DNA of 64,000 nucleotides from Ahaetulla prasina (GCF_028640845.1 NC_080548.1:10913814-10977813), one strand, 5' to 3'; counted from the first letter of the stretch, positions 21,151 to 32,306 are shown. Notes: generated by a model not told the origin, from the letters alone. Numbers and translations are program-made.

Positions 21151-21545
21151 AAAATAACACATCTGAGACTTGCTTCTAACTGTACATCCAGAATTGACAA
21201 CTGGAACATGATTTAACATACCTGAAAGCACCCACTTTTCTTTTAATAAAAGATGGTGAAACAAATCATGGATTAGCACCATGAAAAGAAAAGAAAAACA
21301 CTTTGGCAATTCTTTTGAACTTTGTAAGTCTGCGAAACACTCCCTCGCTGCCCTGATAGTCCTGGACTTCGTTTACAGCTGAAAGAGAAGGGAATTCTTA
21401 CTGAAATTCACAAATTGTCTCTTGTCCAACTCACCTTCCCTTTTAATTCTCTCCAGGTCTGATGTGACGTATGCTTGTCTAGGGAGAAGGACGGCAAGTT
21501 TAGGGAAAGGCATGTGGACCCAACTGTGCCAAGAAGTCATCAGAG

Positions 21546-21950
21546 ATGCTTAATATTTGGGTATCCCAAAGATGCTTTTTCAAGAGGCAACTGAACTTTC
21601 TGGTTTTTTTCTTTGAAGACATTTCCAAGAAGCTTCTTCAGCTTATTTTCTGCAGGATGTTTTCTACCCTGTTGAGCAAAGACACAGGCTATTTGGGGAT
21701 GAGTCTGTGTTATCTGCATCTCAAACTGAAGCTTGAATGGTTCCTGTCGTCTGCAATTTTTCTGGAAATCCGTTCATACCCCTGTTGGACCATTCGAAAG
21801 GTGTTCATCCCAAAGTGCATCGCTAAACATCTATGGAGATTCTCAGTTGTCCCAGAGATGTTTTTTTCAAAAGGCAGCCGGATTTTCTGGTTTTCCTTTG
21901 AAGATGTTTCACTTCTCATCCAAGAAGCTTCTTCAGCTCTGGGTAATCTT
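21546..21950. repeat. Interspersed repeat S, two copies in a row
   Basis: Two head-to-tail copies (about 21550-21640 and 21832-21945) share CCCAAAGATG, TTTCTGGTTTT, CTTTGAAGA and AAGAAGCTTCTTCAGCT. The reverse form is at 13431-13605. Confidence 0.6.
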
Positions 21951-22109
21951 TCTTACAACCTTTGCTGATATTAAGGCTAACAGCAGCTGGATCATTGGGC
22001 TCTTGTGAATTTTTAGCAACGCATGGTCAATCCCTATGCACACATATGTGACCATGCAAATGCTGCTACGGTCCAGGGGTGAATACATAATTACATGAAT
22101 TGAATACAT

Positions 22110-22460
22110 AAGATGAATACAATTAAAGGACAGGGACGGTAGGCACGCTGGTGCTCTTATGCACGCTCCTTACAGACTTTTTAGGAATGGGGTGAGGTCA
22201 ATAGTAGACAGTTTAAGCTTAAAGTTTTGGGGGTTTGGGGAAGAAACCACAGAGTCAGGTGGTGCATTCCAGGCACTGACCACTCTGTTGCTGAAGTCAT
22301 ATTTTCTGCAATCGAGTTTGGAGTGGTTTACTTTAAGTTTGTATCTATTGTGTGCTCATGTACTGTTGTGGTTGAAGCTGAAGTAGTCATTGATAGGTAG
22401 GACATTGTAGCAGATGATTTTATGAGCTATGCTTAGGTCATACCGAAGACGGCATAGTTC
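22110..22460 (-). mobile_element. CR1-like LINE 3' end (group b), inverted
   Basis: Antisense copy with GGACAGGGACGGTAGGCACG at the 3' side and AAACCACAGAGTCAGG, TTCCAGGCACTGACCACTC further in. The open frame across it is antisense and not a gene. Confidence 0.75.
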
Positions 22461-22810
22461 TAAATTTTCTAAAAGTAAAAGTAAAAAAAAGGTTCTGACG
22501 ATCACGCAGCACAGCTGTGATTGTGGGAACCTTTTTTTACTTTTTAAAAAGCATTTAAACATTTTTTTACTACCGGTTTGGCCGCATAGGTAGTAAAAAT
22601 GCTTTAAAAAGGTTTTTTTTTAAAGTTGGCCACGCCCACTCAGTCACATGACCACCCCAACCCATGCTCACAGAACCGGTAAGAAAAAAAATTGCATTTC
22701 ACCACTGCAACGGTCATATGTGTGAGAAAAATGGCCATGTTACTTTTTCAGCGCTATTGTAACGCTGAATGATCGCTAAAGGAATGGTTGTAAGTCGAGG
22801 ACAATCTGTC
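22461..22810. mobile_element. hAT-like fragments (families G and C)
   Basis: 22461-22706 ends CAGAACCGGTAAG and GCATTTCACCACTGC, akin to the composite at 24565. 22707-22810 is the end of a family C element (GGTCATATGTGTGAG, GTTGTAAGTCGAGGACAATC). Confidence 0.65.
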
Positions 22811-23268
22811 ACGAGCAACTTCATCGCAGTGTGAAGCCCTGATCCATCAAGGCTTCGGCTGCTCCAAGAGGAGCTGAGCGCAGGGAGGTGCTGCTGGCGC
22901 TCTTGAGCTTTCCCCGTCCAAGGCAGACCGAGTTTTCCTTCTCTGCTCTGATAAGGCAGCGGGAAGCCCTCCAAGCCAAGCAGCCAAGCAGCCAAGAGGA
23001 AGCAGGGCTGGTGATTTAGGAGGTGGCTCCGAAGCACAGCCAAACCAATAGCCGGAACAGCTTTATCGCACCATCCCATGGGAGCGATGGAGAAGATTTT
23101 TTTGGAAAGCTTTGAAGGAGCTTTCTGGCCCAGGTAGCCAACGGGTCGGCTCCTCTGAAGCCTCGGCTCGGGGAGGAGAAATGTCAGCATCAGAATGGGG
23201 AAGTCTATGAAGATTATCTTAACCTTATAATGAAGTAGAATTAGTTCAGCTGGTCCTGTTTTCTATGT
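22811..23268. other. Unclassed sequence, no gene supported
   Basis: A moderately GC-rich stretch. A 158-codon open frame on the minus strand begins here, but its end runs into the family C element, and it resembles no protein I know, so it is not called. Confidence 0.4.
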
Positions 23269-23524
23269 GGACTAGGATAGGATAGGATAGGATAGGAAAG
23301 GATAGGACGAGGACAAAGACTAAGGACTAAGGACTAAGGATTTAGGACTAGGACTAAGACTAGGACTAGGACTAGAATAGGACAGGAATAGGAATAGGAT
23401 AGAATAGAATAGAATAGAATAGAATAGAATAGAATAGAATAGAATAGAATAGAATAGAATAGAATAGAATAGAATAGGACAGGAACAGGAACAGGAACAG
23501 GATCAGGAACAGGAACAGAACATA
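23269..23524 (-). repeat. Compound microsatellite seeded by CR1 tail
   Basis: Successive arrays of AGGAT, AGGACTA, AGAAT (23400-23475) and ACAGGA units. They grade into one another, which fits stepwise mutation of one pentamer array. Confidence 0.9.
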
Positions 23525-24117
23525 ATAGAATTTTTATTGGCCAAGTGTGATTGGACACACAAGGAATTTGTCTTGGTGCATATGCTTTCAGAGTACATAA
23601 CAGAAACGATACGTTCATAAAGAATCATAAGGTACAACACTTAATGATAGTCATAGGGTACAAATAAACAATCAGGAAACTATCAATATAAATCATAAGG
23701 ATACGAGCAACAAACTTACAGTCATACAGTTATACGTGGAAGGAGATGGGTGGTGGGAACGATGAGAAGATTAATAGTAATAGTAATGCGAATAGAATAG
23801 AATAGAATAGAATAGAATAGAATTTTTTATTGGCCAACTGTGATTGGACACACAAGGAATTTGTCTTGGTGCATAAACTCTCAGTGTATATAAAAGAAAA
23901 GATACGTTCATTAAGAATCATAAAGTACAACACTTAATGATAGTCATAGGGAACAAATAAGCAATCAAATCATATTAGGAAATAGTCAATATAAATTATA
24001 AGGATACAAGCAACAAAGTTACAATCATACAATCATACTCCCATATAAGTGGGAGGAGATGGGTGATGGGAACGATGAGAAGATTAAATAGTAGTGCAGA
24101 CTTAGTAAATAGGTAGT
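23525..24117 (-). mobile_element. Two tandem CR1 (Snake1-type) 3' ends, inverted
   Basis: The sequence from TTTTTATTGGCCAAGTGTGA through GAGAAGATTAATAGTA occurs twice (23528-23790 and 23824-24095), separated by an AATAG array at 23790-23822. The two copies share the same internal start, as in the plus-strand array at 10838-11570. Confidence 0.85.
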
Positions 24118-24134
24118 CCTATTTACTAAAAAAA

Positions 24135-24500
24135 CAGGTAGTCCTCGACTTAAGAACAGAACTGGACCCAAAATTTCCTTTGCTAAGCAAGACAGTTGGT
24201 AAGCGAGTTGTGCCCTGGCTTACGACCTTTTGTAAGACAGCTGTTAAGTGAATCAGTAGCATGACTGTTCAGCGAATCCGGCTTCCCCATTGGCTCTGCT
24301 TATCAAAAGGTGACAAAAGGTGATTGCATGACCCCAGGACACTGCAACCATCAAAACTGAATACATGCCGGTTGCCAAGCATCTGAATTTTGATCATGTG
24401 ACCGTGGGATGCTGCAATGGTCATAAATGTGAAAAACAGTCACAGGTTACTTTTTTCAGTGTTGTTGTAACTGACTGGTCACTAAGTCAAGGATCACCTG
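24135..24500. mobile_element. hAT-like element (family C), full copy
   Basis: Ends CAGGTAGTCCTCGACTTA and TAAGTCAAGGATCACCTG are inverted repeats. Inside are blocks GTTAAGTGAATC, CTTCCCCATTGGCTCTGCTT and CATGCCGGTTGCCAAGC. No clean target duplication is visible. Other copies are at 26990, 52090 and 54409. Confidence 0.75.
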
Positions 24501-24564
24501 CAACCTTGTAAGGCTGACAGTAAATGGCAGAAAAAAGCAATGTGGAAGGAAGTCTGATTTAAAC

Positions 24565-25312
24565 CAGTGGGGAAATGTAAAATTTGTTACTACCGGTTCT
24601 GTGGCCAACTTTTTTTTTTAACTTTTAAACGCATTTTTTCTACAACCTCTTCAGCCAAAGAGGTTGTAAAAAAATGCTTTTAAAAGGCTCTGATGATTCC
24701 AGCTGAGTTGCCTGATCATCAGAGGCTTTTGTTTTAAAAGCATTTTTTTTTTTGCCTTTAAAAGAAAAGAAAAGCCTCTGATGATCAGGCAACTCAGCTG
24801 GGATCATCAGAGCAGCCTTTTAAAAGGTTGACTCAGCCTTCCATCCTTTATAAGGTAGGTAAAATGAGGACCCAGATTGTTGGGGGGGCAATAAGTTGAC
24901 TTTGTAAATATACAAATAGAATGAGACTATTGCCTTATACACTGTAAGCCGCCCTGAGTCTTCGGAGAAGGGCGGGATATAAATGTAAAAAAAAAAAAAA
25001 AAAAAAGCATTTTTTTACAACCTTTTCGGCCAAAGAGGTTGTAGAAAAAATGTTTTTAAAAGGCTCTGACGATCCCAGCTGAGCCACGCGATCATCAGAG
25101 GCTTTTTTTTTTTACTTTTAAAAGCATCTTTTCAGCCGAAGAAAAAATGCTTTCAAAAGTAAAAAAAAAAACAACCAACTTCTGATGATCGCATGGCTCA
25201 GCTGGGCATGGGGGGGAGGGGCAGGGATTTTTGCTACCGGTTCTCCGAACCACTTGCCACCATCGCTACCAGATCAGGCGATCCGGTCCAAACCGGGAGC
25301 ATTTCACCCCTG
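24565..25312. mobile_element. Composite hAT-like element with internal inverted repeats
   Basis: A 748-bp unit with ends CAGTGGGGAAATG and GCATTTCACCCCTG and an exact 8-bp duplication ATTTAAAC (24557-24564, 25313-25320). Inside, several copies of CTGATGATCCCAGCTGAG-like and CTGATGATCAGGCAACTCAG-like blocks face each other. A 3' SINE segment lies at 24828-25008. Confidence 0.85.
24828..25008 (+). mobile_element. 5'-truncated SINE (type A2)
   Basis: It begins at GGTTGACTCAGCCTTCCAT and runs to GCCGCCCTGAGTCTTCGGAG, GGGCGGGATATAAATG and a poly-A tail. The tRNA-like head is missing. It lies inside the composite hAT element. Confidence 0.8.
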
Positions 25313-25376
25313 ATTTAAACCCTTTTAACCCTTCCTCATCCATCCTCAGTTCTTAACTCAAGTAGACCTGCTTAAT

Positions 25377-25649
25377 TCAAAATATCGTAGCCCCAGCAAC
25401 ATTGAAAAGCCTGACAAAAATTATGCTTTGCAAAGCTTTGAGTTTTATGAGTGATGCTTCTGGCCATCCTATTTTTGAACTGGTTGACTTTGAACGTTTC
25501 TGGGTGTTCAAGCAGCTCTGAGGAGAGGGACTTCTATCACAGACAGGTTTCTTCTCACTGGACGGTGAATTATTCGCTTTATCTGCTGCAAAGGCAGACG
25601 TTGTAAGGGCACCCCCTAATGTTCCAATAAATATGTAAGCCATGAACAT
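25377..25649 (-). CDS. Candidate small ORF with signal-peptide-like start
   Basis: A 90-codon ATG-to-stop frame in a stretch with no recognised repeat. The first 21 residues look like a secretory signal: MFMAYIFIGTLGG, then ALTTSAFA followed by ADKANN, an A-x-A type cleavage context. The start has A at -3 (CCAAAATGT). The remaining 69 residues are polar with two cysteines (CDRSPSPQSC) and a Lys/Ser-rich part. I recognise no family. No TATA box, splice site or poly-A signal can be tied to it, so it could be a chance frame, a first exon, or a decayed retrocopy. Confidence 0.2.
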   Translation of the reverse strand: MFMAYIFIGTLGGALTTSAFAADKANNSPSSEKKPVCDRSPSPQSCLNTQKRSKSTSSKIGWPEASLIKLKALQSIIFVRLFNVAGATIF

Positions 25650-25997
25650 TTTGGAGCAAGAGAAAAATTAGTTTCAGTGCAAAAGACTGCAGCAATGGCT
25701 CAAAAAGGTGAAGAGATGCCCAAATGACAGTCCAGATCTACCACATGGCAGACTTCGAATGACGTGAAATGACTGCCCGATATTACCCAGGTACTTGTGC
25801 TTTAGTAGTAGTATTTTAATGCCAGGAATGAGAAGAGGTGCTTGCAGGATATCTGTCTTATGTGCCTCAATATCTCAATTGGAGCTGAATTCGGACTCCC
25901 TCGACTTCAGTGGGTTAAGATCTAACCGTAGGCCTGCCCTGGTCAGTAAATATTTCAAGTCCTGTTGCTTGGTACAAACAAATGCAGGGGTAAAAGG

Positions 25998-26134
25998 CAG
26001 TGGTGGGATTCAGCCAGTTCGTCCCACTTCGGGAGAACCGGTTGTTAACTTTCTGAGCAGTTTGGTGAACTGGTTGTTGGAAGAAATCATTAGGGCAAAG
26101 AACCGGTTGTTAAATTATTTGAATCCCACCACTG
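25998..26134. mobile_element. hAT-like element (family N, 137 bp)
   Basis: Ends CAGTGGTGGGATTC and GAATCCCACCACTG; exact 8-bp duplication GTAAAAGG (25990-25997, 26135-26142). It is the same length as 18168-18304 and lies in the opposite orientation, with the AACCGGTTGTTAA blocks shared. Confidence 0.92.
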
Positions 26135-26211
26135 GTAAAAGGTATTTTGTAATGAAAAGCAATTTGTTTTTAAAGTACATAGATAACTATGTATGAAAAG
26201 CATCACCGGCC

Positions 26212-26285
26212 AGTGTATCTCAGCCTTGGCATCTTGGAAGATGCGTGGACTTCAACTCCCAGAATTCCTCAGGCAGCATAGCTCC
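26212..26285. mobile_element. Single arm of a P MITE
   Basis: CAGTGTATCTCAGCCTTGGC leads into GTGGACTTCAACTCCCAGAA and CCTCAGGCAGC; the second arm is absent. Confidence 0.65.
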
Positions 26286-26342
26286 ATTACTGGAAGTTTT
26301 CAAGAAAAGACTGAACAGCTTTTTGTATGGAATGGTCTAGAG

Positions 26343-26468
26343 CAGGGGTCTCCAACCTTGACAACTTTAAGACTTGTGGACTTCAACTCCCAGAGTTCCT
26401 CAGCCAGCCAGCCAACTCTGGGAGTTGAAGTCCACAAGTCTTAAAGTTGCCAAGGTTGGAGACCCCTG
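26343..26468. mobile_element. Palindromic MITE (family P)
   Basis: Foldback CAGGGGTCTCCAACC to GGTTGGAGACCCCTG, with flanks GTCTAGAG and GTATAGGG matching at 6 of 8. The loop has CAGCCAGCCAGC. Confidence 0.88.
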
Positions 26469-26529
26469 GTATAGGGTCTCCTGCTTGAGCAGGAGGTTGG
26501 ACTAGAAGATCTCCAAGGGCCCTTCCAGC

Positions 26530-26760
26530 CAGGGGTGAAATCCAGCAGGTTCTGACAGGTTCTGGAGAACCGGTAGCGGAAATTTTGAGTAGTTTGGAGA
26601 ACAGGCAAATATCACTTCTGGCTAGTCCCAGAGTGGGGTGGGAATGGAGATTTTGCAATATCCTTCCCCTGCCACGCCCATCAAGCCACGCCCACCAAGC
26701 CACGCCCACCAAGCCACATCCACAGAACCGGTAGTAAAAAAAAATTGAATTTCACCACTG
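26530..26760. mobile_element. hAT-like element (family G)
   Basis: Ends CAGGGGTGAAATCC and TGAATTTCACCACTG; flanks CTTCCAGC and CTTCCAGT are a 7/8 duplication. The tract CCACGCCCACCAAG is repeated three times near the right end. Confidence 0.9.
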
Positions 26761-26989
26761 CTTCCAGTCCTGTTATTCTATGTTCTATTTCAAAACATTT
26801 AGGCCTAGCCACTTTTGGAGAATTTAAAACAGAGTTACTGGTTGCATCAGATCAGAGATACTTAGGGAGAGTATGTAGGCATTCTTTTAACCCAGAACCA
26901 AGCAACCCAATCGATTCCAGAGGTTTTGAACCAGCGTATAGGACTTGTAAGTCAACAATTAAAGAAGACATCAAAGATAGTCCTTGATT

Positions 26990-27345
26990 TAAGACTACAA
27001 TTGGGACCAGAATCAGCAAGATTGTTAATTGAGCCGGACCCGATTTTATGATTCTTTTTTGACATGGTTATTCAAATCACTGCAGTTGTTAAGGGAGTCA
27101 CACAGTCATTAAACAAATCCAGCTTCCACCACTGACTTTGTTTGTTGGAAGCCAGCTGGCAAGGTCTCAAATGGTGATGACTTAACTCTGGGACATTGCA
27201 ACTGTTCTAAATATATGCCGGTTGCCAAGTTCCTGGATACTGACCATGTGATCATGGGAAATGTGTGACAGTCATAAGTGTGAGGACCAGTTGTTCAGTG
27301 TTGTGATGACTTCAAATGGTTGCTAAATGAATTCTGGTAAATATA
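26990..27345. mobile_element. hAT-like element (family C)
   Basis: Begins AGTCCTTGATTTAAGACTAC and carries TATGCCGGTTGCCAAGTTCC, GGTTGCTAAATGA at its end. It is diverged and its ends are not exact. Confidence 0.65.
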
Positions 27346-27508
27346 GGACTGGCTATATATTATCATTTTAGTCTTCAAACAATCCTGCCAAAGATATAAT
27401 CCTTCAGTTTCCTTCCTGACTATTTGAAATGAAGATGTTTGGGTCAACCCCAAATTTTTTTCTGTGCGTGAAGCCATGATCCATCCTGAAGGGTTCCTGG
27501 TGAGAAAT

Positions 27509-28117
27509 TGTTGTGACCCAGATCAAAGTAGTTATTATCAGACACAATCAGTCCTAAACAAACATATTTTAGAGCAGATGAGAATTACTTCATTCTCAGC
27601 TTAGTCCAAATTAGGTACAAAACGAAGTCCTTCAGAAAAAGTCCTTCGGCCTTATCACAAACTTTTGCCTTCTTTGGCACCCTGCCAAAGGCTTTTCTTG
27701 GCAAGAACCCCAGGAAGTTCAGAAACAAGAGACAAGAAACAATTGTAGCAACATTGCTTTCCTGCAAAGAGCCCAAGAGCCGTTGCTGCTCTTTTAAGCC
27801 TTATGGGAGGGGCCAATCATTTCCTGGCCTTACTCTCGAGTCATCCTTTTTGCTTTAGTTGCTCTTGCCTTCTGGCAGCTCTTTGTATGCATGCACTAGG
27901 AACGGGCTCTTCCTGTTCCTCTGCCTCTCTGCTGTCCGCCTCTGGAGGCTCTGGAGTCCATGCATCACTCCCAGATGGCCCTGGCCCCATCTCTGCCTCT
28001 GACGCAGAGCTCTCATCTGGGCCTTCCCCTGTCTCCAGGACTGCCCCATCGTCCTCCCCAGCTTCCTCACTGTCCGACTCCGCTGCCAGTTCCACAGACT
28101 GCTGGCGGACCACAACA
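27509..28117 (-). mobile_element. Solo LTR (family A), inverted, 609 bp
   Basis: Plus-strand ends TGTTGTGAC and CCACAACA; flanks GAAAT and GGAAT match at 4 of 5. It has exactly the length of the copy at 32839-33447. Read in LTR sense, the first 270 bp form an open frame (27841-28113) rich in E, D and S, starting at GTG rather than ATG. The TTAAAAGAGCAGC region follows as a possible promoter. No internal retroviral region is present. Confidence 0.88.
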
Positions 28118-28224
28118 GGAATAATGGAAGTTGAGTTTTAGCATCACCAACCATTCCTGGCAGCCATTTCAAGAGGCCAGCAACAAGGCAGAGACAAATC
28201 AGAGCCAAATCTTTTCTGCACAAA

Positions 28225-28445
28225 TGATACAGTAGTCCTTAACTTATGACCACACTGAGCCCAAAATTTCTGTTGCTAAGTGAGACATTTGTGATTTGTT
28301 ATGTGTCAATTGAGGTCAAACTGGCGGCCCACAGGGTGGATACGTCACTCACAGGCCACATCTACCCCATCTCCGCAAATAGGAAAAATGGCTTGAAATG
28401 TCACATGACGGTAACGTGACACCGTGAGTTTGACACCCGTGCTGT
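28225..28445. mobile_element. Two hAT-like fragments
   Basis: 28225-28300 is the end of a family C element (AGTAGTCCTTAACTTATGAC). About 28311-28441 is another hAT-like unit, AGGTCAAACTGGCGGCCC to GAGTTTGACACCCGTG, with inverted ends. Confidence 0.6.
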
Positions 28446-29158
28446 AGTCATCTGCACCCCCCTAATAAATTAACGTCAAGTACAACCATTTGCATTTTCT
28501 GCCTCAGAGGAGGAAATCTCTTAAAAACGCCTGGGAAGGATGGACTTGAACAAGCACTAGCAGTGGGTGTGCAAGTTTACTGCATTTTCTATGCCAGGAA
28601 GTATTGCATTTTCTATGCCAGAATACGGCTTTTCCTCCCATTTTTCAACTTTCACAAAGGAGGCAAAATAGAAAGCATTTTTTCTTCCCCAGCAGCTGCC
28701 TCGCCAGTGAAGCAATGATGGAGTTGAGCAACTGCTTTCTATCCTTTTAACAAGATCCCCACCAGAGCAATAAATTCTGTCGGCTCCTCCTATCTAGAGC
28801 CCAATTCCGCCTCCCTTCCTCAATTACATTTGTTTTGTATTTAAAACTAAGCCCCTCCCTTCCCCTATATGGCGTTACCTTGAATAACCCATGGCAGTGG
28901 GTTTTTTAAAAATGTTGGTGCCAAGAAATCCAGCTTGTGCGACAGCAAGAACCTTTTCTTGAGACCCCCATCTGGTATGTGAACGAGACGAGTTTGACAG
29001 TTGTCAAAGCAAGGCCAGTGTAAGACAGGCAGATCAATAGGTTGCTCCCAAAACTGCTCCTTTCCCACATATTGAGATGATCTTTATTTTTATTTTATTA
29101 TTTATTTCGTCAAGCATGTATTTTATGACAGATACAAGTGTAAACATAATTATAAATA
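28446..29158. other. Intergenic stretch, nothing recognised
   Basis: No gene or classed repeat seen. A short duplication of TGCATTTTCTATGCCAG occurs at 28580 and 28605. Confidence 0.45.
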
Positions 29159-29400
29159 CATGAAAAGGATACGAACAAAAGAAAACATTAGGACAGGTAC
29201 GGTAGGCACGCTGATGCGCTTATGCACTTATGCACGCCCCTTACAGGCCTCTTAGGAATGGGGTGAGGTCTACAGTAGACAGTCTCAGGTTAAAGTTTTG
29301 GGGATTTGGGGAAGAAACCACAGAGTCAGGTAGTGCATTCCAGGCATGGACAACTCGTTACTGAAGTTGTATTTTCTGTGCAACCACAAAGGGTTAGTTG
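29159..29400 (-). mobile_element. CR1-like LINE 3' end (group b), inverted
   Basis: Contains GGACAGGTACGGTAGGCACG, TTAGGAATGGGGTGAGGTC and AAACCACAGAGTCAGG, the reverse of the group b tail; closely follows 22120-22300. Confidence 0.75.
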
Positions 29401-30436
29401 CAGAGTTCGGACCTTCCTCTTTCGTTAATTTACAATATTCACCAAGTTGGTCAATTAAGATTCTCATTAGTTGTCCAGGTGGAGCTGTCTGGAAGTTGAG
29501 TCATGGCAATTGGAGTTTTTTTTTTTTGGTTTGAGAATAAGAAAAGCAGCAGTGAAATGCTTCAAAACAAAAAGGAAAGAAGTCCAGTTGTCAGGACTTC
29601 TGACTTCCAGATTCACCAAGACTTTTTTTTCCAGCCCTTTACAAAACTCTCTTGCTTAAATTTCACTCATTCGTACCCTGCACACAGTGGCATTAAAATG
29701 AATTGGGAGTATTTCATTACTGATAAGATAGTGTTGTGTTTCTGATAAGACATAAATGTACGATTCTGAAATTGGGATTAGATTTGGGGCAAGTTAGATA
29801 TCTGAGAAACCTTTGTGTGATGTTTGTCCTCTGTTCTAAAATAGCTTTCGGCTTTTCCACTTTGCCAATAAGGGGATGGCAAGATTTCTTCCTTGGCCCA
29901 AACTCCAAGGAATAAAAAGATGCAATCCTGTTCGATGAAATAAGTCTGTTTAGAACCAGTGGGAGCCATTTGGCTCAGAATTCATTCCACTGAAATGTTT
30001 CACTTCTAAATGATAGGAAACTCTACAGGGAAATATGTTGAGAGGCTCAGAAATGATGTGGGGAAGTTTTCTGTAAATAGTTGACTTACTAATTCATTAA
30101 AAGCTAAGCATGGGAAATCAGAGAGGTCCCCAATAGGGTGTTTAATTTTTAAAACAGCATCAATCACTCAAAAATAAATAGCATATACTGTAATTGGATA
30201 ATTCACCCCTCTCTCTTCTCAGTAAGCTACGAAGCACAGACGTCTGTCTCTATCACAGGACATACAGGGACTCTCTCCAGTCTACGCAGGCGGAACAAAT
30301 TTGGTTACTATTGGCATCAACCATAAAAAGTTTAGCTATCCATCATTATTAAAGAAACGTCTTCAACTACTAGCTGAAAACCCAGAGAAGAAACTCAACT
30401 CACTGCCACCACAAAATGAAGAAAGCACCCTAGTAC
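29401..30436. other. Intergenic stretch, nothing recognised
   Basis: AT-rich sequence without a supported exon or repeat. Confidence 0.45.
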
Positions 30437-30454
30437 AAGACATTATTATTTTTA

Positions 30455-30496
<42 letters not shown>

Positions 30497-30972
30497 TATT
30501 CAATTTTTATACCACCCTTCTCCCGAAGGACTCAGGGCGGTGTACAGCCAAGGTAAAACAAACAATGTAATATACAATTTAAAATACGAATTAAAAAACT
30601 TATTACATAATTGGCCTAAAACTTTGGAACATAAAAAACTAAAACCCATTAAAAATTAATAATAAAAATTTAAAAAATTTAAAACCAATAAAATTTAAGC
30701 CAGCCCCGCGCGAATAAATAAATGTGTTTTCAATTCACAGCGGAAGGTCCGAAGGTCAGATATTTGGCGTAAGCCCGGGGGAAGCTCGTTCCAGAGGATA
30801 GGAGCCCCCACAGAGAAGGATCTTCCCCTGGGGGCCGCCAGCCGACATTGCTTGGCGGACGGCACCCTGAGAAGTCCCTCTCTGTGTGAGCGTACGGGTC
30901 GGTGGGAGGCATGCGGTAACAGCAGGCGGTCCCGTAAGTACCCAGGCCCTAAGCCATGGAGCGCTTTGAAGG
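30437..30972 (-). mobile_element. CR1/L2-type LINE 3' end, inverted
   Basis: An ATT microsatellite (30446-30497) stands at the tail, followed by CCCTTCTCCCGAAGGACTCA and GGGCGGTGTACAGCC. On the minus strand the ORF2 C-terminal block is readable (NVGWRPPGEDPSLWGLL, then FPRAYAKYLTFGPSAVN). It is the inverse of 12940-13370. Confidence 0.85.
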
Positions 30973-31952
30973 TAGTAACATAGAAAGCTTCGTAGAAAGT
31001 TCAGGAGAGATCCATCTTGAAGCTAAATCGTTTTTCAAAATGCATTTTCTACGGGGGAATCTCCAGAGCCAACAGAGATCACTTCTGGAAAGCCAAAATT
31101 AGATTTGCAACTATGAGAATATAAAATACAATCCTAACGCTACAGTTTAAACGTCACCAAGCATCAGCGGTTAGAAGTTTTAAGCTGGAAAAAAAATTAT
31201 CCAAATTTTTCCTCCAAAACTCTTGATTTTTTGTTTTGTGCTAATTGAGACAAGTTGATGAAGGGAGGGGTGAATCTGTTCTACAGTGATGTTTTTGTTG
31301 TCCTGACACAATCCAGCATGGCAGGGTTTAGGTTTCCAGGTTCCACTGCTAAAAACTGGAATCTACAGAAATATAAAAGAAGAATATAGAAAACTGACAT
31401 TGCCCAATTCTTTCTATCTGTTTGCATAAATAGGCAGATCTCTCTTTCCATCCTTTTCAAAGATAACAAGACCAGCTAAAAGATTTACAGTTAACATTAG
31501 GGACAACTTTATATTAATTGAATGAACATAACCTCCTTAGTGGGGATTATTAGGCTTAGAATAATAGCATTGACTGAAGTCATGTTTATGCACCTTGGCA
31601 AGTAACATCTCCCAGTGTTATCACTCCATTATTTACGATCTCTGATTTATATCTTTTTAATTTTTAATGCATCTTAAAATTTTAAATTGTGTAAAGAGGA
31701 GTACTGTAGAATGACAGATAGTATACAAATAATGCATTCCCATTTCTACCATTATCAGTTTTTTGAAAAAGAAAAGTAAAACTTCTGTGGTACGGATAGC
31801 AGCCAGCCCTTCCAAGTCAATCCTAGATAACTAGGGACATCTAGTGGAAGGCTTATACAATGAGAGAAAGAATTCTGCCACCACTTACCCTAAGAATGAA
31901 TTCACTTGGCAAATCATGGTTTTGTGTTTTTGTCATCCCAAAACCAGAATGG
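30973..31952. other. Intergenic stretch, nothing recognised
   Basis: No gene or classed repeat seen. Confidence 0.45.
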
Positions 31953-31959
31953 TGTGGTA

Positions 31960-32306
31960 AAAAGGTAAAGGTTCCCCTCGCACATACGTGCTAGTCGTTG
32001 CCGACTCTAGGGGGCGGTGCTCATCTCCGTTTCAAAGCCGAAGAGCCAGCGCTGTCCGAAGATGTCTCCGTGGTCATGTGGCCGGCATGACTCAACGCCA
32101 AAGGTGCACAGAACATTGTTACCTTCCCACCAAAGTTGGTCCCTATTTTTCTACTTGCATTTTTTACCTGCTTTTGAACTGCTAGGTTGACAGAAGCTGG
32201 GACAAGGAACGGGAGCTCACCCTGTTACACGGCACTAGGGATTCGAACCGCTGAACTGCCGACCTTTCGATCGACAAGCTCAGCATCTTAGCCACTGAGC
32301 CACCAC
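31960..32306 (-). mobile_element. tRNA-derived SINE (type B), inverted
   Basis: Minus-strand head GGTGGCTCAGTGGCTAAGAT (A box) and CAGCGGTTCGAATCCC (B box). The 3' end is AAAGGTAAAGG-like short repeats. Flanks TGTGGTA (31953-31959, 32307-32313) form an exact 7-bp duplication. It is better preserved than the plus-strand copy at 7236. Confidence 0.92.

Larger units (their letters stand above)
26286..26785 (+). mobile_element. LINE 3' segment split by two hAT-type elements
   Basis: Pieces 26286-26342, 26469-26529 and 26761-26785 reconstitute the same segment as 17620-17840 (GAAGTTTTCAAGAAAAGACT, GGTTGGACTAGAAGATCTCC, CCTGTTATTC). The P MITE at 26343 and the family G element at 26530 interrupt it. 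Confidence 0.7.

Noticed and set aside
22714..23190. A 158-codon minus-strand frame
   Set aside because: Its last part lies in a family C hAT element and the rest resembles no protein; no splice or promoter context.
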